Part shown: positions 1 through 13,846 of the stretch, piece after piece
How the letters are laid out: the number at the start of each line of letters is the position of its first letter
How positions within the stretch are numbered: position 1 is the first letter of the stretch
From: Ziziphus jujuba
Lineage: Eukaryota > Streptophyta > Magnoliopsida > Rosales > Rhamnaceae
Direction of reading: 5' to 3'
Length of the DNA stretch: 64,000 nucleotides
Assembly: GCF_031755915.1 (NCBI RefSeq)
Contig: NC_083379.1
Location: 1,460,001-1,524,000 of the forward strand
The notes under the pieces: generated by a model
The model's database searches: none
What the model was told of the DNA's origin: nothing
The model's input: only the letters and a program-made list of their open reading frames with translations
Made by a program: the position numbers and the translations under genes

Positions 1-224
1 GTGAAACAAAGAAAAAAAAAAAAACATTTGCAACTGTGGTTATTAGTTCATGATGATGATTAGAAATTCAAGATTTGAAGTTTAATAATGCCAAATGTTA
101 TATAGTTACATCAGGTGGGGACACCAATTGATTACCCCATATTGTCAAATTTATCAAACCTTTCTTTTAAATAATTAAATTGAATAATTATATAGGAGAA
201 AAGTTGGGAAATAATTAAAAGTAC

Positions 225-1066
225 CTGACAAAGCAATCATATCAGTCTGGGTGAGACCATGAGAAGCAAACATGGAATTGAGCTGGTCCAAATTAAACTC
301 AGGATGAGGAAGACGATGTTGTACACTGGCAATTGTTGATATTTTCCCATCTCGCCTCCCCAACTCCACAGGATACGATGGTCCTCCAGACTATATTTAT
401 ATATTTTTATATAATTAGGATGAAAGGTTCAAATCCATGATCATTATAAAGAAAAATAAAATGAAAAATTAAAACTATATGGTTGAGTTTATATATATAT
501 ATATATATATGTATAAATATACCAAGACAATGACATCTCTGGTAGCAAGAGCAAGAATATCAGCACATGAAACTCGGTTCCTGCAATTGGGATTGCGATC
601 AACAGCTGCTTTGGCTTTGATTACAGTGTCGAATCCATCTCCGGCAAGAGAAAGGTTATCTGGATGATCCTTCTCTGCCTTACCATTTTGCGAAGCCAGC
701 AGCACTGATGCATCGCATCCCTGATGGAGTACGTATTAGTTACTAACAATATTTATTAAAGATTCACATATAAGTTGGAAAAATGGAAATAAAAATACAA
801 AGTTTATATATATCTATATATATATTAATATTACAAACCCGAACAAAGCAATCATGGAAAAAGAGACGCAGAGTGGCCGGAACAGTGACAAAGGTTTGCT
901 GGAACTTCTGAGTGACAGCGGAGCGGACTATGGATTCAACATTGGGGCAAATGTTACTGTAGAAGTTTGTCCTAAGTTGAGCAGAAGCTGAATTGAACAA
1001 CAATGAAAGAAGAAGCAGAAAACAAGCAGAGATCAGAATAAATCTGCTGCTGTGAGTTTCTGCCAT
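225..1066 (-). CDS. Class III peroxidase, 5' three exons (3' end off window)
   Basis: Secreted haem peroxidase that uses H2O2 to oxidise phenolics in the cell wall. Three minus-strand exons are visible: 1066-839, 720-523 and 390-225; the last ends in phase 1 (donor at 224-223), so the next exon lies left of base 1. Exon 1 encodes a hydrophobic signal peptide (about residues 1-29, ending SASA before QLRTNFY) and the distal haem block [11 protein letters not shown] with the catalytic Arg and His. Exon 2 continues with GCDASVLL and carries [13 protein letters not shown]. Exon 3 carries [15 protein letters not shown] and ends at MIALSG. The proximal-His block (usually GAHT) should start exon 4 and is not in the window. 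The layout matches the classical four-exon plant peroxidase gene. The wording resembles Arabidopsis PER16/PER45, but that is from memory. Confidence 0.93.
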
Positions 1067-1142
1067 TATTGTTGCTATAATCTACTTGTTGTTGTGTACT
1101 TAATTTCCTTAATTTGACATGCTAGCTAGGTTTTATGGGGGC

Positions 1143-1156
1143 ATATTTATATATAC
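1143..1156 (-). promoter_or_regulatory. TATA box of the peroxidase gene
   Basis: The minus strand reads TATATATAAATATG about 80 bases upstream of the peroxidase ATG at 1066. This is a normal plant TATA-to-ATG spacing. No other TATA-like motif in this short upstream region fits better, although the whole region is AT-rich, so chance matches are common. Confidence 0.5.
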
Positions 1157-3162
1157 AGATTTTGAGAACAAATGGACAGAAATTAACCCCAAAAAAAAAA
1201 AAAAATATTATAGTTGGAAATAAACAAAAGAGTTTCTGTAGCTAGCTAGGCTGGGACACTCTGGCTGCTTGCTAACTTTATGGGTTTAATTTCATTTGAT
1301 GAGAGATGGAGCCAAAAGAGAGCTCACCATTGATATATTATTTCATTTAATAAATAAAGTTCCCCATATTAAATCAAGAAATTTAAACGACTTTTGTATA
1401 TGATTGGAGTTCTAGAAGAAACTATGAACCACTAGTGGTCAGTCTCATCACGAGCTGTACATGTTTATACTATAAGTTGTGATAAGTATTACATATTCTA
1501 AGATTGTATTATAATTATGTGTGACATGAAACATATTTATATATATATATATTGGATGAAGTTGTGAAAGGGTGCATTGCCACTTCCACACCACATCTTC
1601 AACACTAAGAAAAAGGAAATGAAGAGAAAAAAATAAAAATAAAAACTCATGATGCACAAAAATAGAATGACTTGCATTATAGGATTACGACTTTTAGCAA
1701 ATTTTAAATTAATTATTATTATTATTATTATTTTTTATAGATATAGGAATAACATTTTTTTGTATTTTTTTTTTATTAAATTTGTATGTATTATCCCTTG
1801 GTAGTGATGCAAAATTCTATTTTGTTCCTTGAAAATAAATCAAGAGGCTGAAGAAGCTCTATTCAGCAAGTAAAAGGGTTTACATTTGTTTTTAAATTTA
1901 AACTCAATATAGATTAATTATAGTGTTATTGCAATAATATGTATAAAACCTCATTCCAACTAGCTAAAAAACTTCAATCCAAATATTAAAAATAATTATT
2001 TTTACAAAAATAACAATAGAAAAAAGAAAAAAATATCTAAAAAAAAAATAAAGTTGTGACGACAGAATGATTAAATTAATAGACTTTCAAAACTTAAAAA
2101 GCTATTAATTATATTAAGAGTTGAAAAATAATGAATATTTTGATTATGCTCTAAAGTCTAAACTAGTACCATTTATGACATCTTAACATTCTAAAGTGCT
2201 AATAGGAAGCAACAAATCTTGAAATTTTATAGCCACCCATTTACCATAAATGTTTGTGCTAAAACTTTTTTAAGAATCATTCAAAACAGCCTACCATCTA
2301 GCCCACAGAAAATGGCCTACTATCTAGTTTTTTGAACAATAAGCTGTTTTTTTTTTTTTTTTTTGGGTTAATTTGGCTGGTAAATATCAACAAATAATAC
2401 ACATGATATTATATTTCCGAATTCAAATCAATCTTTCCATTTAGTACTTACCCGAGTTTAATTAAAGACAAGTTGATTAGGAATATATACATTATATAAA
2501 AAGAAAAAGCTGGTAAAAAAAAAAACTAGTTGTCACCTTTGATAATCATTTGATAATCATCGTGAATGAACGTTCATATATGACAATTTAATTTGGTTGA
2601 ATAAGAGTTAGATAGTTGGTTCTTATTCTGTGCTATGTACTGTACACTCACGGCCTACAAGTTGAATCAGTTGCCGTCCAACTTTACAAAAGATGATAAG
2701 CTCCAATTGCAATTTAACACAAGGATATGGATCAGAATTTGCCCTTCACCCAAAAAAAAAAAAAAAAAAAACATATTTTTCAAACATGGATAATGACTTT
2801 TTGATCAATAATTCAAGCTGACAAGCAATGGCAACCCGGCCTCTTACGTAACGTCTATATATATATATTATAAAATTAACCAGAAATCAAGCTAGCATTA
2901 TTTCATCACCATAAATGTGCAATGCAAGGCTTCACAATTATATAGATGTGTACACGCAACTTAGATTATAAAATTCACTTATTCAGAAAGTTCCTAATGC
3001 TTTACATAAATTGGTAATTAAATTAAGAAAGCCTATCAGAGTATATATGCAAAGCAATCATTCTTAATTCACATGTTTGCCACAACTGTTGTACTAATTT
3101 TTATTATTATTTTCTTTTTGTTCATTATGTTATTTATTTTTTAGAACAAATGTACTCTTCTT

Positions 3163-3195
<33 letters not shown>

Positions 3196-4375
3196 TTTTT
3201 TGTCTATTTGGGTGTTATTTTAAGTGTAAGATGGGATGTTGACTGAAAAATGTTGAACATGGAGCTAGCTAGCTTACGATTGATAGTAATCTGTAGCACC
3301 GAAGTCACAGCCGACCATTATGGAAGAACTCTAATTTTTTTCCCCCCTAAAAAGGTCAATATATTTAATTAAATATTTCGGGGAAAAAAAATGGTCAAGG
3401 AAACCTAATAAAGCATCTGCCTTTTGTGATATAATTTTAATTTTTGGTTTATCAAAAGACAAAATAGTTTTTAGTTTATCAAAAGACAAAATAGTTTTTA
3501 GTTTAGGAAAGATAAAAACAAAATTTTGCTTTCTTTTTTTTTTTTTTTTTATAAATTTTCCAGAGGAAAAGGCCTAAATATATATTGTTTATTACTTTTT
3601 TCCCTAAAAGACAAGGGAAAATGAATGCTTTCAAAATTTAATAAAAGTTGGGGGGTAAAAACACTATTAATTTAAAGAATAATGCTAGAATAGGGGTGAC
3701 CACAAATTGAATTGGATCAACTAAAATAAAATTAAACCAAAGCTATATATTATATATAATTTTTTATTATTTTAATAATATTAATTTCAAATTATTAAAA
3801 AAATAATAATATTGTTAAAAAAATTAAAAAACAATAACCGAATCGAATTGGTTTATTTTGATTTGGTTATATTTTGGTTTATTCAGTTTAAAAAAATTAC
3901 AAAAAACAAATGAATCGAACTAACATCCATCCCTCATTAAAGCTTCTAAATAAATATATTAAAATGCATATGAAAGTTTTATATGTAAATACTTTATTAA
4001 TTAATATATTATTATAAGTTAGTTATAAACGAGTTAACTCTTAAAAAGATAATGTAACTAAATATAAATAAAAAAATATTAAAATATAATATTCGGTATG
4101 CATCTTTATTGATATATTAGTAATTCTAATATTAAAATTTATATACGTAGTTTTTACTGATATTTGTACGAAAATATAAAATTTTAAAATTATCTATAAA
4201 CCCTTAGCTTAGTTTCTTCATTTGAAAGAACTACATTTATTTTTAATAACTTCAATAAATTCTTTTTAATTTATATGACTTTTCAAAGTAGAAGGTCAAC
4301 CCATTTAACGTTAGACCTACAACTTTTTTAATGGACAATTAATAATTCTTTTTAATTTCTTATATCTTACGTGTA

Positions 4376-4406
<31 letters not shown>

Positions 4407-6637
4407 AAAAAAAATCCTTAGTTTTAATTAGATGTTATAGCTTTGTTTTAATTCGATGTTATAGTGATAAAGATTAATTTATTGAAAAATAAAAAATAAA
4501 GAGTATCGATGAAGTTAGATAAAAAAATTTACTTTTTATTTTATTAGACTCCATAAAATGTTTTTATTTTGAAGATTATGTTATAATACGGACAAAAATT
4601 GCTCTAACAAAACAAAACCAAAAAAGAATAAAAAATAAAAAAATATATATAAAACCGTTAACAGAACATGCAGTCGAGAATTGTAGCGTTGCTGAGCTGA
4701 GGACAAAGGAAAAGCACCGAAAACAATTATTTTAGAGCTAGTTTTGATCATTTTGATACCAATCTACACATGTTAGGTGAATATTTGTACCATATATATA
4801 TATATATATATATATTTATTTATTTGTTGGAAGAAATTATCACCACATCAATATATATATAGCTGTAAGCATGCTGTCTTTGTTGAATTACATTAAATTA
4901 TTTTGTTTTTCCATGTGTAATTGATATAAGACCTAGATCACATTTTCGTCACGTACTTGCATATTATATATCTCTGCAATTTTTAATTTCTTTTGCGTAA
5001 ATAAAATAATTTTTTATGGCATAAGATTCCATATTATGTAATAAACTAACTTGTCATTCAATCAAGCCTTTTCTTACGAATAAGTTTCTCTCTTTCAGAT
5101 TTTATTCCTTTATTAGATACTTCAATGACAATCACTTCTTTAAGCGAAATGTCTGTTTGTTTTATTAATTTCGTACTATGGTTGAAGAAGAAGAAATAAT
5201 TACATAATTACATGTATATAGAAATACCTTTCTGGAAACAATCTCACAGGATAAGCAGGTAGAGATTTTGATATGGAGACTATTTAATTGGATACTAAAT
5301 TTTGTCTAATAATTTGTTGTTACTATTTAACAATCAATATAGATGAGATAACTTATCATATAGCATACCTTTATTATAAAAATTTTATGGCTTCCTTATT
5401 ATATTAAAATTAGCAATTACAGTATTTAATGTGATCTAAAGACTTAAAAAAAAAAAAAAGAAAAAAAATTCTTAACATTAAAAACTTAATTTAAATCTGA
5501 TCCATATGCATGAACATATAAAAGAAAGAAAAAGAAAACAAGAACACAACAACACATGCTTCCCTCGAAGCAGCAGAAAACGAATTTGAAGCATAAAAAG
5601 GATTAGATTGAGAATAATTTGCATCAAAACCCTTTTTTTTTTTTTTTTTTTTTTTTTGGGGTTCTAGTCCCTTTGGGGCTCAAGCTTCCAGATCATATGG
5701 TAAGCAGAGTCCTAGAATAGACCAACAAAATTATAACTCATTCTAATTTGGATATAACATATTTTGTCAAGTAGGTTGTTTCTTCAATACAAATTCAGAA
5801 GAGAATTTTAAAGGCTGTATAGCATCAAATGGAGATTGATAATAAGAAACATATAAATAAACAGCAAAACTGACTGTGAATGTAAAATAGAACAACTACC
5901 CTTTCAAGTTTCAACCCAAATAGAGATTCCATTGAATAAAAAAACATGTTATCTCCATCCACCACAGCAGTAGTAGTCCTTGACCATTGTATTTATCATC
6001 CACTCTAACATGACACGTCCTTAACAGGCATCCACTATATTTTGATAATTATTATTACTATTATTAGAATAAAGTCATCAAGATCCGTCTTTCACCCAAG
6101 ATAAAACGAAAATTTAATGGCAAAATAAATAATAATTTGGCAGAATTTTGGAGTCCCGATCCATCTACATGTTGCAACATAGGACCTACACAAGATACAA
6201 ACATCAATTACCAATATAATATATATGTGCAGCCACATGGAGCTATCTACCAGCTTTGCAATAAAAGAAAAAAGAAGAACATTGAAACATAACACCATTC
6301 ACTCCCATGCCCAAATAAGAAAATGTATTAGAAAGTTTTATAACACTTCCACAAATTGCATCCGTGGTTCTTGTGTTTATAAGTTATGCTTTTTAATTGG
6401 ACAATAGTCAGAAAACATGAGACTAACCAAAAAATTAGAAATGACAACCATCTAATCTGAAAATTCTGGCACATGAACTTTTAATTGTCTACTTTCTCAA
6501 CAGAACCAATCTTATTTCCAAAATCTTCAAGAAAGGCTGCTGGTTGCTTTAAAAGCAAAATTTCAAAGAGCTGTATTCATTGTGTCAACTGGTTAGTAAG
6601 TACCTGTACAAGATATAGATCACAGATTGACGATCTT
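1157..6637. other. AT-rich spacer between peroxidase and epimerase genes
   Basis: No gene was recognised on either strand. The stretch holds homopolymers (T runs near 2346, 3166-3201 and 5633-5656), TA dinucleotide runs near 4373-4395 and 4794-4814, and a 27-bp perfect tandem duplication at 3451-3504. The part nearest 6637 must contain the 3' UTR of the epimerase gene. Short open frames here are low-complexity and show no protein family. Confidence 0.6.
3451..3504. repeat. 27-bp tandem duplication
   Basis: Two adjacent identical units beginning ATCAAAAGACAAAATAG at 3451 and 3478. It lies in non-coding spacer, and no function is suggested. Confidence 0.9.
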
Positions 6638-9600
6638 TCAGCTGCCTTGTAGAACTTTATGAGGATCGAGTTGCCCACTACAGTAACTGGAAGGAACAGC
6701 TGACAGCTCCTGCCTTCCTTTCCACTCCTCACCAGGTTTCAATGTGATAGATTTCTCAATGGCAGCAGCCTCCACACACAGCATGTGCTTGTATTCATCA
6801 TCTCCAAAATCAGCCATAGCCTTTGCCTTCTTGTCCCAGGGATTCCACACCACTGGATATATAATTAAAAAAAACAAAAAACAATAAACACGGAACATGG
6901 TTATAGAATGCCAGCAACCAAACCATGGAATATGCATTTCAAACAATAAAGTCAGAGCTACAAAAGTTCCAGGCGCTGCTGAAACAGGACTATAGATGGG
7001 AACATTAACAACTTACTTTAGCAACAAAACTTCTGCTCATTCCTTCATTCTAAGTCATCAGCATTATTTTTTAGCACTGAATAAATCAAGTTCAACACCC
7101 AAATATTTGTCTTTGGCTAGTAGATCACTCAAATCAAAGCAGGCTTAGCTTTAAGGCATGCAGACAAAGGTACCCAGATCTCTACATGCATGGTTCAAAA
7201 ACAAGTACTACTTGAATAACAATAAAATCACAACCAGGAAAGCAGATGGACATGTTGATTCTCACCAGCATCTGGAAGTCCCTCTTTGCGCATTACAAAT
7301 GTTCTCTTCTTTTCATGATCCAGAATTGCAATCTTTGTAGGAGTGCTAAGATAGATCTTGTCAACCTACTTGATGATGAAAACATTACACAAGTGTTGGA
7401 GATAAAACCAACAAAAACAAGAGCAAAAAGGACGGCATCATAAGCTTACTTCTGATTCAAACGTTATCGCATCCCCTTGTTCAGTAAAGCGCTCCCTATT
7501 CTGCAAGTTGTCAAGATAATCCAGGGTCTCTAAGCCTTCTACTCGAACTTCACTGGATAAATCCAACCAAGCCAAATTGTTTAGAATTCGCTTCTTTTCA
7601 AAGAAATCATACAGTGGGGACTCTGGCCCATCTTACTCCTGGATATAATGCTTTATATGAAAATGACAAAAGAAATTGTTCATCAACTTTAAGTCATGGG
7701 CATATCAACAGCAATGGAATCCAAAAGAAGCTGTCAAATTATTTACGAGTTAGGTTTTGACAAGTGACCCACTATTTAAATAAATAAATAAGTTGAAAAA
7801 CCCTTCATTTGACATTAAATGCATATGCGTTAATTAATTAAATATTTGACCATATTAACTTCTAACTACTTGAAAGAAGCAGTAAACTAGACCTTCAATT
7901 ATAGCATAAAATTCAGGTTTTAAACAGCAGGCAGAGAAATTGTCTCGAAATAAAGTGCCTGGATCACCATGAGGATCAGCAATTTTGCTACTGAAACACC
8001 AAGCAACATGCTTCATTTTAAAGTCACACTTATTATGACAATCACCAAGTCTCTATTGTTAAGGAAAAACATTCGGTGACAAAAAAGTGTCTAAGCGTGA
8101 GAATAAGAAAATAAGTGTGCAATGCAAGCAACCTAACTGGATAAATATCACCAAACTGTTATATTACAGCATAGGAAACAGAAACCAAAATATTACTACC
8201 TGATATCTGAAACAGAGAAATACGTATGATAGGCAAATGTAAATGAGAATGCCTTCCCATCAGTGTTGGTATTCCTGATACGAGATGTCAGCATCAGATC
8301 TCCACCTGGTGACAAAGCTACGCGCAGTCGGAACTCATAACTTCATTGAACAAAAAAGAGACAAGTAAATGAACCTTCAATAGTGCATTGACTGAAAAAT
8401 TAACACATAAAATTAAAATTTGAGATAGTTGTAAATTTTTTTCATTAACATACACAAGGATTAAGGAAGTGATGATGATTTTGAAGGCTCACCTGTGAGG
8501 CCAGATCTTCAAATCTTCTTCAGAAGGCTTAAGTAGCAAATCAACATAAGCCCTACTGGATGTTGGTACCGGAAAAGGAGGTGGATCAGTGTCTACTATC
8601 CAAAACCTGTTTCTAGCAAATCCATGCTGCTCAAGAGAACCAAGACCTCCAAACTGCAAATATGAAGCAGACTCCTTGACCAAGACAAACAATCAAACCA
8701 AGCAAGCAAAGGGTATTTCAGAATGAAACACATACTTGTGGAAAACATATTGGAATTCCACCACGAATTGCTTTCGGAGGCTTAAATATCGCCTGGTAAG
8801 AGATTAAAAACCTGTTAAGACATGATTATAATATAAAAATAGAATAATATAAAATACTATTTTAGTTGATAAACTAAAGTATATACACAAGAGAATAATA
8901 ATTTACTTGCATAAAATATTTTATTTAGAGGGACTAAATGTTTAATTTGCAGCAACCAAATACTTTCATACTTCATTAGTAAAGAGCAAGATTATACTGC
9001 CATCTATTACATGTATAAAATGCTTCAATGCAAATACATGAATGATAAACAACAATTTGTTAAAAACAAAAGAGAGAAGCATGGTTTGTCCATTAAAATA
9101 ATGAAAAGTGTTCCACTAAAATATTGGATAGTGCATTAGTATTAACAAACAAATTTCCTTGTATAACATTCACTATAAATAAAATGAATTTAGAATTAGA
9201 TTACTGCATATTACCTTACTACTGACAAACAGCAATTCCTCACCATGGTCATTCTTCCATGATGTCACATGCCCCCCATACAAATAGACCTGGAAACCCC
9301 AAAAATAATTAGTAAGCTAAAACAAGTGAAGGACTACAGTCAGCATAAAGGAATGTGGAATTGCAACCTGAAAAATTCCCAGTATAACCAAAAAGAGTAC
9401 ATCAAAATAAAAATAGTAAGCTAAAGGATATAATGATCCTCGAAATCTAGCAAACCAAAAGCCATTTAACATCAATACTACTAAGCAGGAAAGCAGTTGA
9501 TAAAAATTTTACAACAAATAGATAATCTTCTCCGAACTCCACAACTCCATTAGAGCAAAAGATGCACCTTTAACAGATATTAACTGCAAAAGTTAAATTT

Positions 9601-11874
9601 CGTCCAGCATGCACTTGTCTCTACAAATGTTCTTGCTGTATCACTGTCTTGAATCAAAATAAAAAGATAAATAAAGTAGAACTGTTAAAATTATATATCC
9701 TGCTTATCTAACTTTTAAGGCAATGTTTGTTTCATGAAATGAACCTTGGATTGAAATGAGATCCCAATTAAATCCTCATTCTACTGTTTGGTATAAAAAC
9801 AATCCATAGGAATGGGATGTCCATTCCATTTCTACCTCCTTCTTCCTGTGATTTCTCTCGTCTCTATGTCCCCTCTAATTCTCTTACACTTTCCTTTCTA
9901 CTTTCTTTCTCTAGTTTACTTATCTATGTTGTCTCTCTTCTTTCTCTCCATTATATTTCTCTACTTCATCCTTTCCTCTCTCCCCCACCTTTCTCGACTG
10001 TCTCCTCTCTTTTAGCTCTCTCAATAAACACTTGATTCATTTAAAAGGACACAATTCAAACACTTAATGATACCTTTATTCCATATTTCAATTTAACAGC
10101 AGAATTAATTCCTTATTTGTAGCATTCCTAACTTCATCCTATTTTATTTTGATCTCACTATATCATCAATTGCACTCTTGTTATCAAATGTTCCCCAAAT
10201 TATAAGGGTGATTAATTGAATCAAGATCTGGTGGATCGGCCATAGCAGCATGCACCAATCCTGTATTTAAATATTAGACATTATTTTTGGAAAATAGCAA
10301 GCACCTGAAAGCTTTTGCCACTCATGTTGCTTAGGTTTAGTCCTCATTTTGTGGAACTCCTTGCCCCACAATTAGTCCTCATTTTTTGGAACTCCTCTAG
10401 AAAGTTGGAAGAAAAAGACTTTCGCACAGCTTTCAAGCTCTAACTCTCTGGTCACTTTCTTCTTAACTTTGATGTTCAGAAAATATAGATATCATTATGG
10501 AGATTTATCTCTGCTTTTTCATCTGCTTCTTCTACTCCTCTTCCAAAACAGAAATCAGCTGGACTTAATTATAAATTTTTACTAATTTTATGCCTAAATC
10601 AATTGTCCATAAAATATCACTGCAGGTCTCAACCAACCATAGCCCTAAAGTTCAAAGAGAAATTTACTGCTAAATTTTTCAATCGTTTATCAGATTTAAG
10701 GTCAGAATTTTTCCAATAACACATAAGCAGACAGAAAAGGTCCTAACTGTTTTTCTTTCTCTCTCTTTCCCTCCCCTTCCCCCCGCGTGGGGGCCTGTCC
10801 AGTAGCACATAACAAAAAGTAACCTTTCGATCTCCCAAACCAATATATGGGAGGCAAAGCAGCGTCAAGTGTGATACAGATGCCTTATCATTAAATATCC
10901 CCCATTTAATTTTTAAAAATTTTTGATTCTCAGCAATGACACCATTCATAAAGAAGATACTACACAAACTAATGTTAATGTAATACATGATCACGACACA
11001 CTTAATGCAATTGTTTGATTTACCACATCTGGCAGATCGGACTTAATTTTACAGATAAAACACACCAGCTATGTAAATCAGTCCAATACATGTATAGGGT
11101 GCAAGAAAAACAGCAAAAACAAGTTTTAAGTAGGACCAAACAGTTAAAAAGGAGATTGAATGAAATATAAATAATTGCGGGTGCCAGCATTTATTTATAA
11201 TATATACAATACATTTCAACCCCATAAAATATCTGGGCTTAGTTTTGGTGATCCATTATATGATTCACTTTGTGGTGTTAGGCAATAAGCAAAGGCAGGC
11301 AAGTGATAAAAGTGCTCAAATTTTCCTTTTAAAGGAACAAATTTGAATGAATCTAAAGCCTTAGAAACAAACAGGCATTCCGAAAACAGAAGGTAAAAGG
11401 AATACCAAATTCATCATCATCAGCTCATCACCAACTCTCACCATTTTTAAAATTATTTTACAAATACAAAAACCGCCAAATCAAAAACACTTCTAAACAG
11501 ATCCGATCTTAAATTTTAAATCTCAAAGAAAACCAACAAGACCCTAAATTCACCAAACTAAACAAAAAATTTACAAATCACGAGGGGAAAAAAAAAAAAA
11601 AACCATGAATCAGATCCCGATCAAAATCACAAGCAAACAAACGGCAGAAACAAAAAATGGTATTAAAAAAAAAAAAAAAGAAACGAAATTAGGCGGGAAA
11701 CGAGGTCATTTGTAGAGAGGAAAGAGTAAATTTAACCTCGGCGGAAGTGCCACGGGGCTCGCGAAGGACGACCTTCTCGAGGCCATTGACGCCCTTGCAG
11801 AACTCAACCGCCGAAGCACTTCCTGAAGTATTAGCTGCTGCTACTCCTTGAGGAGGAAGCTTTTCGCCGCTCAT
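6638..11874 (-). CDS. Glucose-6-phosphate 1-epimerase-like protein (aldose 1-epimerase family)
   Basis: Predicted to interconvert alpha and beta anomers of glucose-6-phosphate (EC 5.1.3.15). Eight minus-strand exons: 11874-11737, 9289-9215, 8792-8736, 8653-8493, 8340-8200, 7552-7450, 7365-7266 and 6852-6638. Every intron is GT-AG and the joined frame is open for 329 codons plus TGA, the usual length for the plant family. Exon 1 starts MSGEKLPPQG and has no transit or signal peptide, so a cytosolic site is likely. Family landmarks appear in order: LYGGHVTSWKND and GEELLFVSSK (exon 2), AIRGGIPICFPQ (exon 3), EQHGFARN with a conserved active-site His (exon 4), FAYHTYFSVSDI with the second His (exon 5), VVWNPWDKKAKAM and CVEAAAI with the presumed catalytic Glu (exon 8). 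The only large intron is intron 1 (about 2.4 kb). Nothing in the gene looks broken. The exact in vivo substrate is inferred from the family. Confidence 0.95.
9290..11736 (-). other. Intron 1 of the epimerase-like gene
   Basis: A 2.4-kb AT-rich intron, far longer than the others in this gene. It contains a pyrimidine-rich stretch on the plus strand at about 9830-10020 and a short imperfect duplication of a TTAGTCCTCATTTT motif at 10338 and 10373. No embedded gene or complete transposon was seen. Confidence 0.75.
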
Positions 11875-12018
11875 ACCTTCTTCTTTTGTGCTTCTTCCCC
11901 TTTCTGCTTCTTCTTGTTGGTTCTTACTTCTTAGTGTTTTGAGTTGCAGAGCTTCACATCACCACCACCACCTCCATCATACACACACAGCTCTACACAG
12001 TGCTCTCTGTATCTGTTT

Positions 12019-12028
12019 GTATATAATA
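12019..12028 (-). promoter_or_regulatory. Probable TATA box of the epimerase-like gene
   Basis: The minus strand reads TTATATACAA about 150 bases upstream of the ATG at 11874. It is followed downstream by a GA/GT-rich leader, as is common for plant 5' UTRs. Upstream (12060-12160) are long A/T and CT tracts. Confidence 0.45.
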
Positions 12029-12930
12029 AGCTGTCTCCAACTCCAACACCCAAAAAACCGAAAAAAAAAAAAAAAAAATTACCAACTATTTCTTTTCCTC
12101 CTAACTCTCTCTCTCTTTGTCAGAAGAACCTTCTCTCTCTTTCTCTTTCTCTCTCATGAAATTTCGTTTTCCTTTGTTGCCATTCCCAATCTCTGTCTCC
12201 GACCCGAAAATTTTGGGCCCGTCCCGCCAACTTTTTATGAACCTTTGGATTTTTCTTTTTCTTTTCCGTACCGACCCAGCCCACTTCCATCTGGTAATTT
12301 TCTTTCTGTTTTTTTATTATTAATTCTTCATCACCTTCCATGACATTTCCCTCTCTAACCCAAATTAAACTTCCTTGACAAATATATATTTTATTTGCTA
12401 ATTTTGTTTTTTGTCATTTACCTTTAAATTATTCCTTAAAATTACTATTTGGTTATTGTATTTTTTTCTTTTTCTTTTTTTATATTTTTACCCACTCTTT
12501 TGCCTCTTTGTTTTTTTATCTATAAATATTTTTTTCTTTTTATTTTATCATCGAAGTTAGAGAATTTTGTGAGATTATTATACAACAAAACAATAATATA
12601 TTAAATTCAAAGAGACAGCCAATAAGACAACGTTAGTAGAATTGATAATAGAGTAAATGTAGTTTTTTTATTTTATTTTATTATTGGTATTAGAAAATTC
12701 TATCTTAAATCATTGTAAAAGAGATCCAAAGAGATATCCCATAGTATGCGATTAGTAGAACTTATTAAAAATTCATGAAAATAAAACTTTAGCATGTAGA
12801 ACTTTATATAAAATGGATTCATAGAGTTTAGACTCTTTTAATGCCAAAGATAAGGATAAGAGCTTGGAAGAATTTAATAGCCATCACAATCCTTGTCCCA
12901 GAGAGATGATAGGGATGAGAGTACAAACAC

Positions 12931-12962
<32 letters not shown>

Positions 12963-13846
12963 GAACTGAAAAGGGCACAGTTCAATTTAATATTCAAAAT
13001 AATAAAACTATGTCAAAAAATTACTTAAAGAAATATAAAATTGGTGTAAAGAAAAAGAAAACCTATTTAACTTGAAATTATAAATAATAAAATGTATATG
13101 AGAAATGGAAAAACCTATTTAACTTGAAATTATAAATAATAAAATGTATATGAGAAATGGTGCAAGTTGATTTCCACTTAAACCAAACTCCTTTGAAAAA
13201 AAAAAAAAAATACAAAAAAGGGAAAAATGGGAAGAAGGGAGCGGAAGAAGGCAAAAATCACACTTTTTATTGTCAAAACAAATAACGAGCGGACTGGTTT
13301 ATACACTCTGCTGTACACACTTTCCATCCTCAGTTATCAATCCAGCCTAAAAAGTAGACTGCATTTGCAAGCCCTAATCTCTCTACCCAAATCAAATTTT
13401 GAATTAAAAAATCAAATTAAAAATGAAAAAAATTAGGGAAAAAAAGACAAGCGCACAACAATCCTGTGACCATAAAGAATACCAAGCAGCTAAACTCAAC
13501 AAAGAAACAAAACCTAGGCAGTCAAGCAAACTCAAAAGGCCAAAAAAATAAATGGAAAAATTTGTTGGTTCTGTCCAAATTATAAAACAAGCTTCTTGGG
13601 AGCAGAAGCAGCTAAAAATGCACTGATGCTGTCCCTTTTAACCCTTGAGAAATTGAGTTCTCCACTGCATTATGAATGAAGTAAAAAAGAAAAAAAGGAC
13701 ATTGCCATTAGAATGCTGCTTCTGTCTGTTAGAACCATAGATAATGAAATTCAAACTGTCATAAGGCAAAACATCTTACAGATTTTGCAGCTAAGCCTTC
13801 TTCCACCTGCAGGAGGCTAAAGAAAATGCAGTGACAGAAAGGAGAC
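12029..13846. other. Spacer between epimerase and villin genes
   Basis: No gene was recognised. It holds CT-rich sequence at 12080-12160, an A run of about 30 at 12930-12959, and a 52-bp-period tandem duplication at 13057-13160. The right end (roughly 13600-13846) should be villin 3' UTR. Open frames here are low-complexity. Confidence 0.6.
13057..13160. repeat. 52-bp tandem duplication
   Basis: Two units of about 52 bp, each containing ACCTATTTAACTTGAAATTA and ending GAGAAATGG; starts are 52 bases apart. Non-coding. Confidence 0.9.

Noticed and set aside
9812..10035. Hydrophobic plus-strand frames, possible small membrane protein
   Set aside because: They arise from a pyrimidine-rich tract in the epimerase intron; two overlapping frames give equally hydrophobic peptides.
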